Shown here: positions 8,546 through 18,139 of the stretch, piece by piece
How the letters are laid out: the number at the start of each line of letters is the position of its first letter
Numbering within the stretch: position 1 is the stretch's first letter
Source of the DNA: Gammaproteobacteria bacterium
Lineage (GTDB): Bacteria > Pseudomonadota > Gammaproteobacteria > Xanthomonadales > Wenzhouxiangellaceae
Assembly: GCA_021772955.1 (NCBI GenBank)
Contig: JAJFKZ010000027.1
Location: 1 to 50,212 of the forward strand
Reading direction: 5' to 3'
Length of the DNA: 50,212 nucleotides
Translations under genes and position numbers: made by a program
The notes under the pieces: generated by a model
Databases searched by the model: none
The model's input: only the letters and a program-made list of their open reading frames with translations
What the model was told of the DNA's origin: nothing

Positions 8546-9577
8546 ATGGCCATAGCCACACTCAGGTCGTGGACCCTGGCAGAGATTGCGGCCAGGTTCG
8601 ATTTGTCCTTCCAGGGCGAAGCGCAGACCACGATAACCGGCATTGCCACGCTCAACAATGCCAGCGAACACGATCTGACATTTTTTGCCAACCCGTTGTA
8701 CCGTGAAAAGCTGCGTGACTGTCGGGCGGCGGCAGTGGTCATGAATGCAGATGCTGCCCGTGACTACGCGCAGGCCTGTCTGATCAGTGCCCAGCCCTAT
8801 CTGGCTTTTGCCAGAATCGCCACGGTTTGCGCACAGCACAGCACTGCACAAGCGAGCGGGATTCATGCCAGTGCGGTGATTGCCGAGGATGTCCAGTTGT
8901 CAGCCGATGTCAGTATTGCCGCGCAAGTAGTCATTGGCAGCGGTTGCGAGATTGGTGCCGGTAGCAGTATCGGTGCTGGCACGGTACTGGAGCCTGGGGT
9001 CATCGTCGGTGACCATTGCACCATCATGGCGCGCTGCTGGCTGGGTGCAGGAACCAGACTGGGTGATCGCGTACGCGTGCATCCTGGTGCGGTACTTGGC
9101 AGCGACGGCTTCGGTCTGGCATGGTCTGGGCATGGCTGGGAAAAAGTGCCGCAATTGGGTGGCTTGTTGATCAGCGACGACTGTGAAATCGGTGCCAATA
9201 CCACGATTGATCGCGGCAGTATTGATAATACCGTACTGGAGGCTGATGTAAGGCTGGATAATCAGATCCAGATTGCGCACAATGTACACATTGGCGAACA
9301 CACTGCAATAGCCGCATGCACGGGGATCGCTGGCAGTACCCGGATCGGTCAACGCTGCCTGATCGGCGGTGGTTGCGGAATCGGCGGACATTTGCATATC
9401 GCTGATGATATTGAGCTGACCGGCATGAGCATGGTCACCCGATCTTTAACCCAGGCTGGTGCCTATGGCTCGGCGATACCAGTCGAGCCGGTCAGAACAT
9501 GGCGCCGAAATATGGCCAGATTGCGAAATCTGGACCGCTTGATTCGTGAATTGATGAATGGAAACAAACATGCTTGA
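8546..9577 (+). CDS. lpxD: UDP-3-O-acylglucosamine N-acyltransferase
   Basis: Third step of lipid A synthesis: transfers a hydroxyacyl chain from ACP to UDP-3-O-acyl-glucosamine. From ATG 8546 it is 343 residues (E. coli 341). There is an N-terminal uridine-binding domain (1-110, with the YREKLRDC motif) and then a left-handed parallel beta-helix of hexapeptide repeats (about 110-310). The conserved catalytic histidine is His245 in IQIAHN. The in-frame ATG at 8531 would overlap skp and adds five residues without family support. The 3' end overlaps fabZ. Confidence 0.96.
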   Translation: MAIATLRSWTLAEIAARFDLSFQGEAQTTITGIATLNNASEHDLTFFANPLYREKLRDCRAAAVVMNADAARDYAQACLISAQPYLAFARIATVCAQHSTAQASGIHASAVIAEDVQLSADVSIAAQVVIGSGCEIGAGSSIGAGTVLEPGVIVGDHCTIMARCWLGAGTRLGDRVRVHPGAVLGSDGFGLAWSGHGWEKVPQLGGLLISDDCEIGANTTIDRGSIDNTVLEADVRLDNQIQIAHNVHIGEHTAIAACTGIAGSTRIGQRCLIGGGCGIGGHLHIADDIELTGMSMVTRSLTQAGAYGSAIPVEPVRTWRRNMARLRNLDRLIRELMNGNKHA

Positions 9578-10040
9578 TACGCAATACGATCCTGACAGTG
9601 GTTTCGGCATAGATCGAATCAGACAATTGTTGCCACACCGCTACCCATTCTTGCTGGTGGATCGCGTGTTGGGGGTTACACTAAAACCGGAAGCACGCAT
9701 CGCCACGGTCAAGAATGTGACCGCAAACGAGCCATACTTCACGGGTCACTTCCCCGAGCATCCGGTATTGCCGGGCGTCATCATGATCGAAATCCTGGCG
9801 CAAAGTGCGGGCATCATTACCATGCTCACGCATGAAGAGCTGGGTCAGGAGACGCATCAGTTTTATCTGGCCAAGGTCGATAACGCGCGCTTCCTGAGGT
9901 TGGTGCAGCCGGGCGATCAACTGATCGTGCACGCCATGCAAAAGCGCACTATACGCGGTATGGGCATTTATTCAGCGGCCGGTTATGTGGACGGCGAAAT
10001 AGCCATCAGCGCGGATTTCATGTGTGCAGCTCGAGCCTGA
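9570..10040 (+). CDS. fabZ: (3R)-hydroxyacyl-ACP dehydratase FabZ
   Basis: Dehydrates 3-hydroxyacyl-ACP in fatty-acid elongation and competes with LpxA/LpxD for hydroxyacyl-ACP. It is a 156-residue hot-dog-fold protein. LLPHRYPFLLVDRV is at 20-33; the HFPEHPVLPG motif holds catalytic His60, and Glu74 follows in MIEILAQ. ATG 9570 is preferred because a GGA lies 7 bp upstream; ATG 9558 in the same frame adds METN. It overlaps the end of lpxD by 8 bp. Its place between lpxD and lpxA is the standard gammaproteobacterial order. Confidence 0.95.
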   Translation: MLDTQYDPDSGFGIDRIRQLLPHRYPFLLVDRVLGVTLKPEARIATVKNVTANEPYFTGHFPEHPVLPGVIMIEILAQSAGIITMLTHEELGQETHQFYLAKVDNARFLRLVQPGDQLIVHAMQKRTIRGMGIYSAAGYVDGEIAISADFMCAARA

Positions 10041-10075
10041 CCACTAAAGTACAATCCTGACAGGTACGCGTCACC

Positions 10076-10849
10076 ATGAAGGTTCATGCCAGCGCATTGG
10101 TGGATCCCCAAGCGACACTTGCCGAAGATGTCGAAGTGGGTCCGTACAGCATCATCGGACCCCAGGTCAGCATCGGCGCGGGTACCAGAATCGGCGCGCA
10201 TGTGGTCTTGACCGGGCGTACCAGCATCGGTGAACACAACCGTATCTTTCAGTTCTGTTCGCTGGGCGAGGAACCGCAGGACATGAAATATGCCGGTGAG
10301 GATACCAGTCTGGTGATCGGCAACCATAACACCATTCGGGAGTATTGCACGTTCAACCGGGGCACGCTGCAAGGTGGCGGGGAGACCCTGATCGGGGATC
10401 ACAACTGGATCATGGCTTATGTGCATATCGCCCATGATTGCCGGGTTGGTAATCGCACGGTGTTTGCCAACAATGCCAGTCTCGCCGGCCACGTCAGTGT
10501 TGATGATTGGGTGATTCTTGGTGGCTTCTCGGTGGTGCATCAATACTGCTCCATAGGTCAGCACAGTTTTTTGTCGTTCGGCAGCAAGATAAATCAGAGC
10601 GTACCGCCGTACGTGGTTACCGGCGGTGACAGCGCGCGTGCCCGGGGAATCAACAGCGAAGGCTTGCGCCGTCGCGGATTTGACAGTGCCAGAATTCGTT
10701 TGCTCAAGCGTGCCTACACGCTGCTGTACCGCAGAGACCTGCCGTTGGAAGACACCGTGGCAGAGCTGCAGGGACTGGCTGGTGAATCAGCGGATATCCA
10801 ACCGATTGTGGATTTCCTGGCGCAGACTCAGCGCAGTTATATCCACTGA
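10076..10849 (+). CDS. lpxA: UDP-N-acetylglucosamine O-acyltransferase
   Basis: First step of lipid A synthesis: 3-O-acylation of UDP-GlcNAc from hydroxyacyl-ACP. It has 257 residues. The N-terminal two thirds (about 1-185) is a left-handed beta-helix of hexapeptide repeats. The catalytic histidine is His120 in HIAHDC (His125 in E. coli), and the SLGEEPQDMKY loop is typical. The C-terminal helical domain starts at about residue 190 (NSEGLRRRGF). lpxB begins 3 bp after the stop. Acyl-chain preference cannot be read off by eye. Confidence 0.96.
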   Translation: MKVHASALVDPQATLAEDVEVGPYSIIGPQVSIGAGTRIGAHVVLTGRTSIGEHNRIFQFCSLGEEPQDMKYAGEDTSLVIGNHNTIREYCTFNRGTLQGGGETLIGDHNWIMAYVHIAHDCRVGNRTVFANNASLAGHVSVDDWVILGGFSVVHQYCSIGQHSFLSFGSKINQSVPPYVVTGGDSARARGINSEGLRRRGFDSARIRLLKRAYTLLYRRDLPLEDTVAELQGLAGESADIQPIVDFLAQTQRSYIH

Positions 10850-10852
10850 GCC

Positions 10853-12025
10853 ATGGCTGCACCGCGGCTTGTGCTGATCGCCGGAGAGACTTCCGGTGAT
10901 CATTTGGGCGCAAATCTTGTACAGTCGCTGAGCGAGCGCGAGCCGCTGCTGGAGCTGGCCGGTATCGGCGGGCCACGACTGCGACAACTGGGGCTGCAGG
11001 GCTGGTGGACGACCGAGGAATTGACTGCATTTGGTCTGGTTGAGGTGCTGCGTCATCTGCCGCGTCTGTTGCGCTTGCGCAAACAATTGCTGCGCAAGAT
11101 CATAGCCTGGCAGCCGGATCTGGTGATCACTATCGATGCGCCGGATTTCAACTTGCCGTTGGCTCGTCGTTTGCGCTCCCATGGAATCAAGGTCGTGCAT
11201 TACGTCTGCCCGTCGGTGTGGGCCTGGCGTCAGGGGCGGGTGAGCACGCTGCGCCAGGCTGCGGATATGACCCTGTGCCTGTTGCCATTCGAGGCGCAGT
11301 TTCTGCATCAGCATCAGGTGCCAGCGCGCTTTACCGGGCACCCATTACGAACGCAGATGCAGGCCTTCATGCAGCAGCCCGAGCAGCAACCACAGGCCAT
11401 TCGTGAACAACTGCAGTTGCATTCCACGGCGCCGGTCGTCGCGCTGTTGCCCGGCAGTCGCAGCAGTGAAATTCGCACGCTGTGGCCACTGTTTTTGCGT
11501 GCCGCATCACAATTGCCAGCCGCAGTGCAACTGCTCACTTGTGCAATCAATCCACAACAGCTGGCCTGGATGCAAGCGCAGCAACAGTTGCTGCTACCGC
11601 AAGCGCGCATGCACTGGCTGGATCCACAGCAGCATGGCAGTTGGCGTGCCTTGCTGGCCGCTGATGCGGCAATGCTGTGTTCTGGCACGGTAACGCTGGA
11701 GGCCTTGCTCGTGGCCACGCCGATGCTGGTCGCGTATCGCATGCATGCGCTGAGCTGGTTCCTGCTCAAGCATCTGCGCTTGTACAAGGCCAAGTATGTC
11801 AGTCTGCCGAATTTACTGGCCGGTCGCTTACTGGTGCCGGAGTTGCTGCAAGGCGCAGCCAACGCCAGCACACTGGCGACGACCTGTGCTGAGTTGTTGT
11901 CCGCCCAAGGCGCGAGCATGCGTGAGCAGCTGCAGAACTTGAACCGCCAATGGCAAAGCCAGGCTGATGACAACACTGACGCTGCCGGTGTGGTATTGGA
12001 AATGCTTGGACGAGTACCCAATTGA
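10853..12025 (+). CDS. lpxB: Lipid-A-disaccharide synthase
   Basis: Glycosyltransferase (family GT19) that joins UDP-2,3-diacylglucosamine and lipid X into the lipid A disaccharide at the inner membrane face. The 390-residue protein (E. coli 382) starts LVLIAGETSGDHLGANL. It has the IDAPDFNLPLAR, YVCPSVWAWRQGR and ALLPGSRSSEIRTLWP motifs and ends with the donor-binding SGTVTLEALL and the PMLVAYRM segment. It is followed with no gap by rnhB: the TGA at 12023-12025 is immediately followed by ATG. Confidence 0.96.
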   Translation: MAAPRLVLIAGETSGDHLGANLVQSLSEREPLLELAGIGGPRLRQLGLQGWWTTEELTAFGLVEVLRHLPRLLRLRKQLLRKIIAWQPDLVITIDAPDFNLPLARRLRSHGIKVVHYVCPSVWAWRQGRVSTLRQAADMTLCLLPFEAQFLHQHQVPARFTGHPLRTQMQAFMQQPEQQPQAIREQLQLHSTAPVVALLPGSRSSEIRTLWPLFLRAASQLPAAVQLLTCAINPQQLAWMQAQQQLLLPQARMHWLDPQQHGSWRALLAADAAMLCSGTVTLEALLVATPMLVAYRMHALSWFLLKHLRLYKAKYVSLPNLLAGRLLVPELLQGAANASTLATTCAELLSAQGASMREQLQNLNRQWQSQADDNTDAAGVVLEMLGRVPN

Positions 12026-12604
12026 ATGCTCATAGCCGGGGTGGATGAAGCTGGACGCGGTGCATTGGCCGGGCCGGTGGTGGTGGCGGCGGTGATCTTG
12101 CATCGGCAGCATGATCAGACTTTAGCCAGCGACACATGGGCCGGTCTGGCCGATTCCAAGCAGCTTACAGCCCGGCGACGGGAGCAGCTGGCGTTGGTGA
12201 TAATGGCGCAGTCGCTGGCTTGGCAAATCAGCGTGATCGGGTCTGAACAGATCGATGCCATCAATATACTGCAGGCGACGCTGCTGGGTATGCGCAGGGC
12301 CGTTGCCGGTCTGGCAAACCGACCTGACCTGGTGCTGGTAGATGGCAACCAGCTGCCGGAGATCGATGTGGCGTGTCAGGCCATTGTGGGCGGTGACGCC
12401 AGTGAGCCGGCCATCAGCGCGGCATCGATACTGGCCAAAACCCACCGGGACCGACTAATGTGCGAACTGGACCGCCGTCATCCAGGTTATGACTTTGCCA
12501 GGCACAAGGGGTATCCGACCCAGGCACACAAACAAGCGTTGATTGAACTCGGCCCTTGCGTCATCCATCGACGCAGCTATGCGCCGGTGCGGGCCGTGCT
12601 GTAG
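12026..12604 (+). CDS. rnhB: Ribonuclease HII
   Basis: Removes misincorporated ribonucleotides and RNA in RNA-DNA hybrids. It is 192 residues, the normal length. Motif I is AGVDEAGRGALAGPVVVAAV with the catalytic Asp7-Glu8 pair; LVDGNQLPEI carries another acidic residue, and EPAISAASILAKTHRDR and HPGYDFARHKGYPT complete the signature. The start codon directly abuts the lpxB stop, so it is the last gene of the envelope cluster. In enterobacteria dnaE follows; here transcription units converge on a non-coding gap instead. Confidence 0.95.
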   Translation: MLIAGVDEAGRGALAGPVVVAAVILHRQHDQTLASDTWAGLADSKQLTARRREQLALVIMAQSLAWQISVIGSEQIDAINILQATLLGMRRAVAGLANRPDLVLVDGNQLPEIDVACQAIVGGDASEPAISAASILAKTHRDRLMCELDRRHPGYDFARHKGYPTQAHKQALIELGPCVIHRRSYAPVRAVL

Positions 12605-12710
12605 TCAGTGCTGCAAGCGAACTCGAACAGGACAAACCGTAGTTTTGCAATTTCAATAAATTTCGTTATATCTTATTGTTATGCGTACGCTTTTCCGGCC
12701 TGAACGTTCG

Positions 12711-12795
12711 CCCTCATGCAATATGCGGGCTAGCTACCTGGTTATCCGTAAAAAATGACCTGCAACTGTCCGCTTTCATGAACTAGGCGGGCTAG
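12711..12795. repeat. Two short palindromic repeats with ATG-rich core and GCGGGCTAG end
   Basis: Two related units lie between rnhB and the asparaginase-like gene: 12711-12733 (CCTCATG...ATGCGGGCTAG) and 12774-12795 (TTTCATGAA...GGCGGGCTAG). A third, inverted unit is at 29778-29807. Each has a C-rich left arm, a CATG core and a GCGGG right arm followed by TAG. The second unit supplies the stop codon of the minus-strand gene. Nothing else recognisable fills the 187-bp gap 12605-12791. Confidence 0.5.
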
Positions 12796-13283
12796 TCGGG
12801 CAGGGCTTCAAAGCAATTCTGGGCGCGGTTCTTGCGTACCTTGTGCGGCTCCCAGACGCGTCCGTTCATGACCACATAGACTCCGGCTTGAACGGACTGC
12901 ACCGCACCGACCGCGCAACCGATGTTGAACACCGCATCCGAGCCCTGAAACCGTGCCGGATTCAACGCGCCGGTCAGCACGATACGTCGATCGCCCATCC
13001 CGCCAAGCTGCATGGCGGTCTCGATCATGCTATCGGTACCGTGTGTGATCAGCACGTGGCGATGCGCATGCTGGCTGATGGTAGAGCGAATCAACTGCCG
13101 ATCAGCAGAGGTCAGCTCCAGTGAATCCTTGCGCAGCAACGGTATCACCTGATAGCTGAAGGCAGCAGCAAAGGCGGCCAGGATCTTGCCAATTTCCGGT
13201 GCGCCGACTTCGTAGTCACTTTTGGCATCAAAATAGACCTTGTCGATGGTGCCGCCAGTGGTGATGATGAGTAATTCATCCAT
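12792..13283 (-). CDS. Small asparaginase-like protein (N-terminal domain only)
   Basis: The 163-residue protein carries the N-terminal catalytic domain of the type I/II L-asparaginase family. ITTGGTIDKVY holds the nucleophile threonine region and THGTDSMIETA the second Thr-Asp pair. The C-terminal domain of normal ~330-residue asparaginases is absent. Short family members like this are annotated in other bacteria, so it may be functional, but whether it hydrolyses asparagine is unknown. The ATG at 13283 overlaps the DUF2069 gene by 8 bp; GTG 13295 is an alternative start. It is the last gene of a minus-strand run arsC-wrbA-DUF2069-asparaginase. Its stop codon lies in a short palindromic repeat. 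Confidence 0.85.
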   Translation of the reverse strand: MDELLIITTGGTIDKVYFDAKSDYEVGAPEIGKILAAFAAAFSYQVIPLLRKDSLELTSADRQLIRSTISQHAHRHVLITHGTDSMIETAMQLGGMGDRRIVLTGALNPARFQGSDAVFNIGCAVGAVQSVQAGVYVVMNGRVWEPHKVRKNRAQNCFEALPD

Positions 13284-13647
13284 GAGGGTTTTCACTCGCT
13301 TGTGCTTTGTGTTTGGCCGCCTGTTTGAGGCCTCGACCGTGTACCATGACGGCCAGCAAATAGCTGCCGCTGAACAGCAGCTGAGCCATGGCGCCTGGCG
13401 AATTCAAGCCGTCCGCCACAAGCTCCATGCAGGCGATGGTCAGCAGCCCGATGGCCAGCAGGCTACCGATGATCACCGCCTGCGGGCGCAGCAGCCAGAT
13501 GCCGGCCAGCGGTAACAGCAGCGTGAGACCGAGCATTACGCCGAGCAACCAGCGTTGTGGCTCCAGCCAGCCATGCCAAAGCGGTTGCCACAGCGTCAGC
13601 AGCAACCAGGTGCTGCGTACGATCAGCGTATACAGCTTGCCGTTCAT
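13276..13647 (-). CDS. DUF2069 family inner-membrane protein
   Basis: A 123-residue protein with four hydrophobic segments separated by short loops and a basic hydrophilic tail (KQAAKHKAQASENPHG). It resembles the DUF2069 family of small gammaproteobacterial membrane proteins, whose function is not known. The ATG at 13647 lies 4 bp after the wrbA stop, so the two are probably co-transcribed. The frame is open further upstream, inside wrbA, but that extension is hydrophilic and unrelated. The family call is from recognition of length, context and topology, not a search. Confidence 0.75.
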   Translation of the reverse strand: MNGKLYTLIVRSTWLLLTLWQPLWHGWLEPQRWLLGVMLGLTLLLPLAGIWLLRPQAVIIGSLLAIGLLTIACMELVADGLNSPGAMAQLLFSGSYLLAVMVHGRGLKQAAKHKAQASENPHG

Positions 13648-13651
13648 GGCA

Positions 13652-14625
<974 letters not shown>

Positions 14626-14649
14626 TTTGAGGTATTTGTTTTGCAATCA

Positions 14650-15930
14650 GTGAAAGATGGCAGATCGGAGCCTAGTATAACCGCGCCCAGCCTCTCCTGG
14701 TGGCGTAACCGTCGCCTGCAGCGAGATTTTTTCGGCCATCTTTGGCAGCAGATGCTGGCCACCAATACTTTCCTGACGGCAGGAGCTTTGTGTTACACCA
14801 CGATACTGGCCATCGTGCCGCTGCTGGCGGTGATCCTCGGGGTGGTTGGTTCATTTCCACTGGCCGATGATCTCAGCGGCAAGATGCAGGATTTTGTGTT
14901 CAGCAACTTCGTGCCCGCGGCCGGTGCGACGGTGCAACAGTATATCGAGCAGTTTGTTGGCAACACTTCAACCCTGACCGGTGCCGGCAGTCTGTTTCTG
15001 GTGATCACCTCGCTGCTGCTGATGCAGAGCATCGAGACCAATATGAATCGCATCTGGCAGGTGCGCAGCAAGCGCAGCATCAGTAACCGCCTGGTCATGT
15101 ACTGGTCGGTGCTGACGCTGGGGCCGATCATGATGGGGGGCAGTATCGTGCTCAGCTCCTACCTGTCGATACTGCCGTTTTCACAGGCCGGTGGCTTGGT
15201 GCTGAAACTGACGCCATTTCTGGTGGCGCTGTTGGCCTTCACCCTGTTGTACACGGTGGTGCCCAATCGACGTGTGCGTCCGCGCTATGCACTGATTGGT
15301 GCGTTGGGTGCAACAGTGCTGTTTGAGCTGGCGAAAAGCGGCTTTGTCTGGTACGTGACCACCTTTCCCACCTATACCAAGCTGTATGGCGCGCTGGCTG
15401 CCATTCCGATTTTTCTGGTCTGGATCTATGTTGCCTGGCTGATTACACTGCTGGGCGCGGTGGTGGCGGCGGCGTTGAGTACGTTTCATTTCCGGCAGTC
15501 GGAATGGCACTGGCCGCAGCGCCTGGAGTTTGTTTTGGTGTTGCATTTGCTTAGCCATTTGTGGCAGGCGCAGGCGCGTGGTGAGGGTCTGGGCAGTGAG
15601 GATTTACTGCAGCTGGAACCGGCCATGGGCGACGCACAGCTGCAGCGCTTGCTGAACGAGCTGGTGCAAGCCAGGCTGTTGACCAAGGAAGACAGTGGGG
15701 ACTGGTTATTGAACGCTGATCTGGGCGAGTTGTCCATCTCAGACCTGTATGCGCGAGGTAGCTGGGTTATGCCGATCATGGACCGACAGAGCATACCGGA
15801 TCAACTGCGTTGTGATCGGCTCTTGTTAGAATTCATGGAAACCGTGAACACACGTGCTGGCGTGTTTCTGCAGAAATCTGTCAAAAACTACATTCAAGGA
15901 GAACAAGCTGATGCGGATGCGCAAGCCTAA
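14650..15930 (+). CDS. YihY/BrkB family inner-membrane protein
   Basis: Polytopic membrane protein of about 426 residues with six hydrophobic segments in the first 280 residues. Typical YihY motifs are GALCYTTILAIVPLLAVILG, MQSIETNMNRIWQV and IPIFLVWIYVAWLITLLGA. A soluble helical C-terminus (about 300-426) follows. Once called ribonuclease BN by mistake, the family's function is unknown. The frame is open to 14578, but that part runs across the divergent ArsC start. The GTG at 14650 is the likeliest start, moderately certain. Its 3' end overlaps the thioredoxin gene by 20 bp. Confidence 0.87.
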   Translation: MKDGRSEPSITAPSLSWWRNRRLQRDFFGHLWQQMLATNTFLTAGALCYTTILAIVPLLAVILGVVGSFPLADDLSGKMQDFVFSNFVPAAGATVQQYIEQFVGNTSTLTGAGSLFLVITSLLLMQSIETNMNRIWQVRSKRSISNRLVMYWSVLTLGPIMMGGSIVLSSYLSILPFSQAGGLVLKLTPFLVALLAFTLLYTVVPNRRVRPRYALIGALGATVLFELAKSGFVWYVTTFPTYTKLYGALAAIPIFLVWIYVAWLITLLGAVVAAALSTFHFRQSEWHWPQRLEFVLVLHLLSHLWQAQARGEGLGSEDLLQLEPAMGDAQLQRLLNELVQARLLTKEDSGDWLLNADLGELSISDLYARGSWVMPIMDRQSIPDQLRCDRLLLEFMETVNTRAGVFLQKSVKNYIQGEQADADAQA

Positions 15931-16420
15931 GAAAAGTCTGACCACGATGGCACTATTGCTGTTGTTGCTGGCGATGCCGCCGCTGGCTGCTGAGCCGATC
16001 GATTTCAGCGCCCCCGGGCTGGATGGAGCAGACATTGCGTTGTCCGATTTTCTTGGTCAATGGGTGGTGGTCAATTACTGGGCCACCTGGTGTGCACCTT
16101 GTCGCAAGGAAATGCCTGAGTTGTCAGCCATGCACGAACAGCGCGACGATATCACGGTGTTGGGACTGGCCTATGAAGATACCGAAGTCAGCGTTTTCGA
16201 GGAGTTCCTGGTTGACTATCCGGCCAGCTATCCCATTGCCATCGCCGATGTCTATGACCCGCCAGCCGCCCTCGGCCCGCCACGCGCATTGCCCACAACC
16301 TTTATCGTCGACCCCCACGGCGAATTGCTGAAAACCATTATTGGCCCGGTAACGCGTGAGCAGATCGAAAACGTCATCAGCGAATTGCAGGCTGCTAACG
16401 GACCGAGCAACGCGGATTAA
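15911..16420 (+). CDS. TlpA-like periplasmic thioredoxin
   Basis: A 169-residue exported thioredoxin-fold protein. A basic start (MRMRKPKK) and a hydrophobic stretch ending PPLAAEP form the signal peptide. The mature domain has VVVNYWATWCAPCRKEMPEL with the redox-active WCAPC and a cis-proline in ALPTTFIVD. It probably acts as a periplasmic disulfide reductant, for example in cytochrome c maturation, but the partner is not visible here. AAGGAG 9 bp upstream fixes the start at 15911. It overlaps the YihY gene by 20 bp, so the two are co-translated. Confidence 0.92.
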   Translation: MRMRKPKKSLTTMALLLLLLAMPPLAAEPIDFSAPGLDGADIALSDFLGQWVVVNYWATWCAPCRKEMPELSAMHEQRDDITVLGLAYEDTEVSVFEEFLVDYPASYPIAIADVYDPPAALGPPRALPTTFIVDPHGELLKTIIGPVTREQIENVISELQAANGPSNAD

Positions 16421-16484
16421 GCCAGCGCCGAGCGTTATTGATAGTTGCCGACCTGGTGCCGGCTGCGCTCAAGTGGCTTTTTGC

Positions 16485-17678
16485 TTAAACCAGCAGGCGA
16501 CTGGTGGCATGCAACACCACGCCGATGGTGCCGCCCACCAGCGTACCGTTGATGCGGATGTACTGCAGGTCGGGGCCAATCTGCAGCTCGATTCGATGGG
16601 AAGTTTCCTCGCCATCCCAGGCCGCCACGGTGTCGCTGATCAGTTGGGCAAACTCCTGGCGGTGGGTGCTGATGACTTCGACCAGGGCGTCACCAAGCCA
16701 CTGATTCAGCCGTTCACGCATCGCCTGGTCCTGCTCCAGTCCGCTAGCCAGTTGTGCCAGCCAGCTCTGAATTTCCTGATGCCACAGACTGTTGTGATCC
16801 TGGCTCTGCTGACTGATTTCTGTAGCCAGGCGCTGCCACAGGTAGACGGCGTAGTCCTGGATCTCCGGACGCCGTGACAGTTGCTGCCAGTATTCGTGCA
16901 GGGTGTCGCCATGGCGACCCTGTTCCAGTTCGCGTGCCAGCCGGTGCAGTTGCATGTTCAGGCGTCGGCGCAGCGAATGCCGCTCATCGGTAGCCATCAG
17001 TAACAACAGGGTTTCCACCCGCGCCAGCATCTGCCCGGCAATGCGGTCGTCGACAAAGCCCGGTAACCACCACGGGCTGCCCTCCTTGATGCGCTGGCGT
17101 ATGGCAGCGTTCTGCCGGTGCAGGTTTGCCGCCAGCAGTTCCAGTGTCAGACTGATCACTGGCTGGTGACGATCTTTCTCGATCAGGTAACGCAAGCCGG
17201 CGCCACTCCAGCGACTCAGTTTCTCACTGGACAGATTCTGCCGCAGCAGGCGCTGGCTGAATTCGCGCACCGGTTGTTCGCCTAGCGCGTTCACCGCCCA
17301 GTGCAGTGCGGTCAGCAAATGTCCGGACAGCGCCCGCTGCGCCTGCGGTCGTGCCAGCCACAGCAGCAGACGATCACCGGGCTGCAGTTGTTGCAGATGC
17401 CTGGCCAGCACGTCCGGCGCGAGAAAATGATCAGCCACGAAGCGAGCCAGATTGGCACCGATCTGGTCCTTGCGTCGCTTGACGATAGCTGTGTGCGGTA
17501 TCGGCAGCCCCATGGGATGGCGAAACAGCGCGGTGACGGCAAACCAGTCGGCCAGCGCACCGACCACGGCGGCTTCGGCAAATGCCTGCAGCCAATCTGA
17601 ACCGGGGAAGGATAGCAGCAGGGTGATGACAAACGTGGCCAGCATCAGCAACAGCAGCAACAACGGGATCAGGCGCAT
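16485..17678 (-). CDS. DUF445 family membrane protein (YjiN-like)
   Basis: The 397-residue protein begins with a hydrophobic segment (about 3-25) and then AFAEAAVVGALADWFAVTAL, the hallmark start of DUF445. A long helical charged body (about 80-360) follows, and a C-terminal hydrophobic INGTLVGGTIGVVLHATS anchor. The family is known to be membrane-associated, and its function has not been worked out. It follows the DUF962 gene by 56 bp on the same strand. Its 3' end faces the TlpA-like gene; the 64-bp convergent gap shows no clear terminator. Confidence 0.85.
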   Translation of the reverse strand: MRLIPLLLLLLMLATFVITLLLSFPGSDWLQAFAEAAVVGALADWFAVTALFRHPMGLPIPHTAIVKRRKDQIGANLARFVADHFLAPDVLARHLQQLQPGDRLLLWLARPQAQRALSGHLLTALHWAVNALGEQPVREFSQRLLRQNLSSEKLSRWSGAGLRYLIEKDRHQPVISLTLELLAANLHRQNAAIRQRIKEGSPWWLPGFVDDRIAGQMLARVETLLLLMATDERHSLRRRLNMQLHRLARELEQGRHGDTLHEYWQQLSRRPEIQDYAVYLWQRLATEISQQSQDHNSLWHQEIQSWLAQLASGLEQDQAMRERLNQWLGDALVEVISTHRQEFAQLISDTVAAWDGEETSHRIELQIGPDLQYIRINGTLVGGTIGVVLHATSRLLV

Positions 17679-17734
17679 GCGCTGCAGGCGCTGCTGTGCC
17701 GCGCTGGTGGCGGTGTCGGTGGAGTTTTGCGGGT

Positions 17735-18043
17735 TCAGAAGCGCAGCTTGCCGCGCAAGGTGTCGGCCAGCATGACCCAGTCACCGAGCAGGCTGTAGAG
17801 CGGATACTTGAACGTCGCTGGACGATTATGCTCGAAGAAAAAATGCCCGACCCAAGCGAAACCATAACCGGCCAGCGGCATCAGCAGCAGCCACCACGGG
17901 TTTGCGGTAACGATGCTCAGCGCAGCTATCGCCAGCACCAGCAGACTGCCAATGACGTGCAGTCGCCGGCAGGTGCGGTTGCGATGTTCACCCAGATAGT
18001 AGGGGTAAAACTCGCGGAAACTCTGGTAGCGTTGTTCGCTCAT
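17735..18043 (-). CDS. DUF962 / Mpo1-like membrane protein
   Basis: A 102-residue protein starting with FREFYPYYLGEHRNRTCRRLHVIG, then two to three membrane helices and GHFFFEHNRPATFKYP. These His-rich motifs define the Mpo1-like (DUF962) family. The yeast founder is an iron-dependent dioxygenase acting on 2-hydroxy fatty acids. The histidines (in YYLGEHRNR, RLHVIG, GHFFFEH) are conserved here, so an iron enzyme acting on a lipid is a reasonable guess only. It is probably transcribed with the downstream DUF445 gene. Confidence 0.87.
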   Translation of the reverse strand: MSEQRYQSFREFYPYYLGEHRNRTCRRLHVIGSLLVLAIAALSIVTANPWWLLLMPLAGYGFAWVGHFFFEHNRPATFKYPLYSLLGDWVMLADTLRGKLRF

Positions 18044-18139
18044 TGCTTAAGCATAGGCTAAAAACATGCTGCGATTCAATGTCATTGGTCATGCAGTGCT
18101 GCACCAATTGCTATTGTCAGGCTACTGTCACGGCCACTT

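Noticed and set aside
12680-12757. 25-codon ORF between rnhB and the asparaginase-like gene
   Set aside because: No ribosome site, and it runs across a short palindromic repeat.
18044-18139. Terminator for the aminopeptidase gene
   Set aside because: I looked for a GC stem plus T-tract on the minus strand and found none; only a short TGCTTAAGCA palindrome near the DUF962 start.
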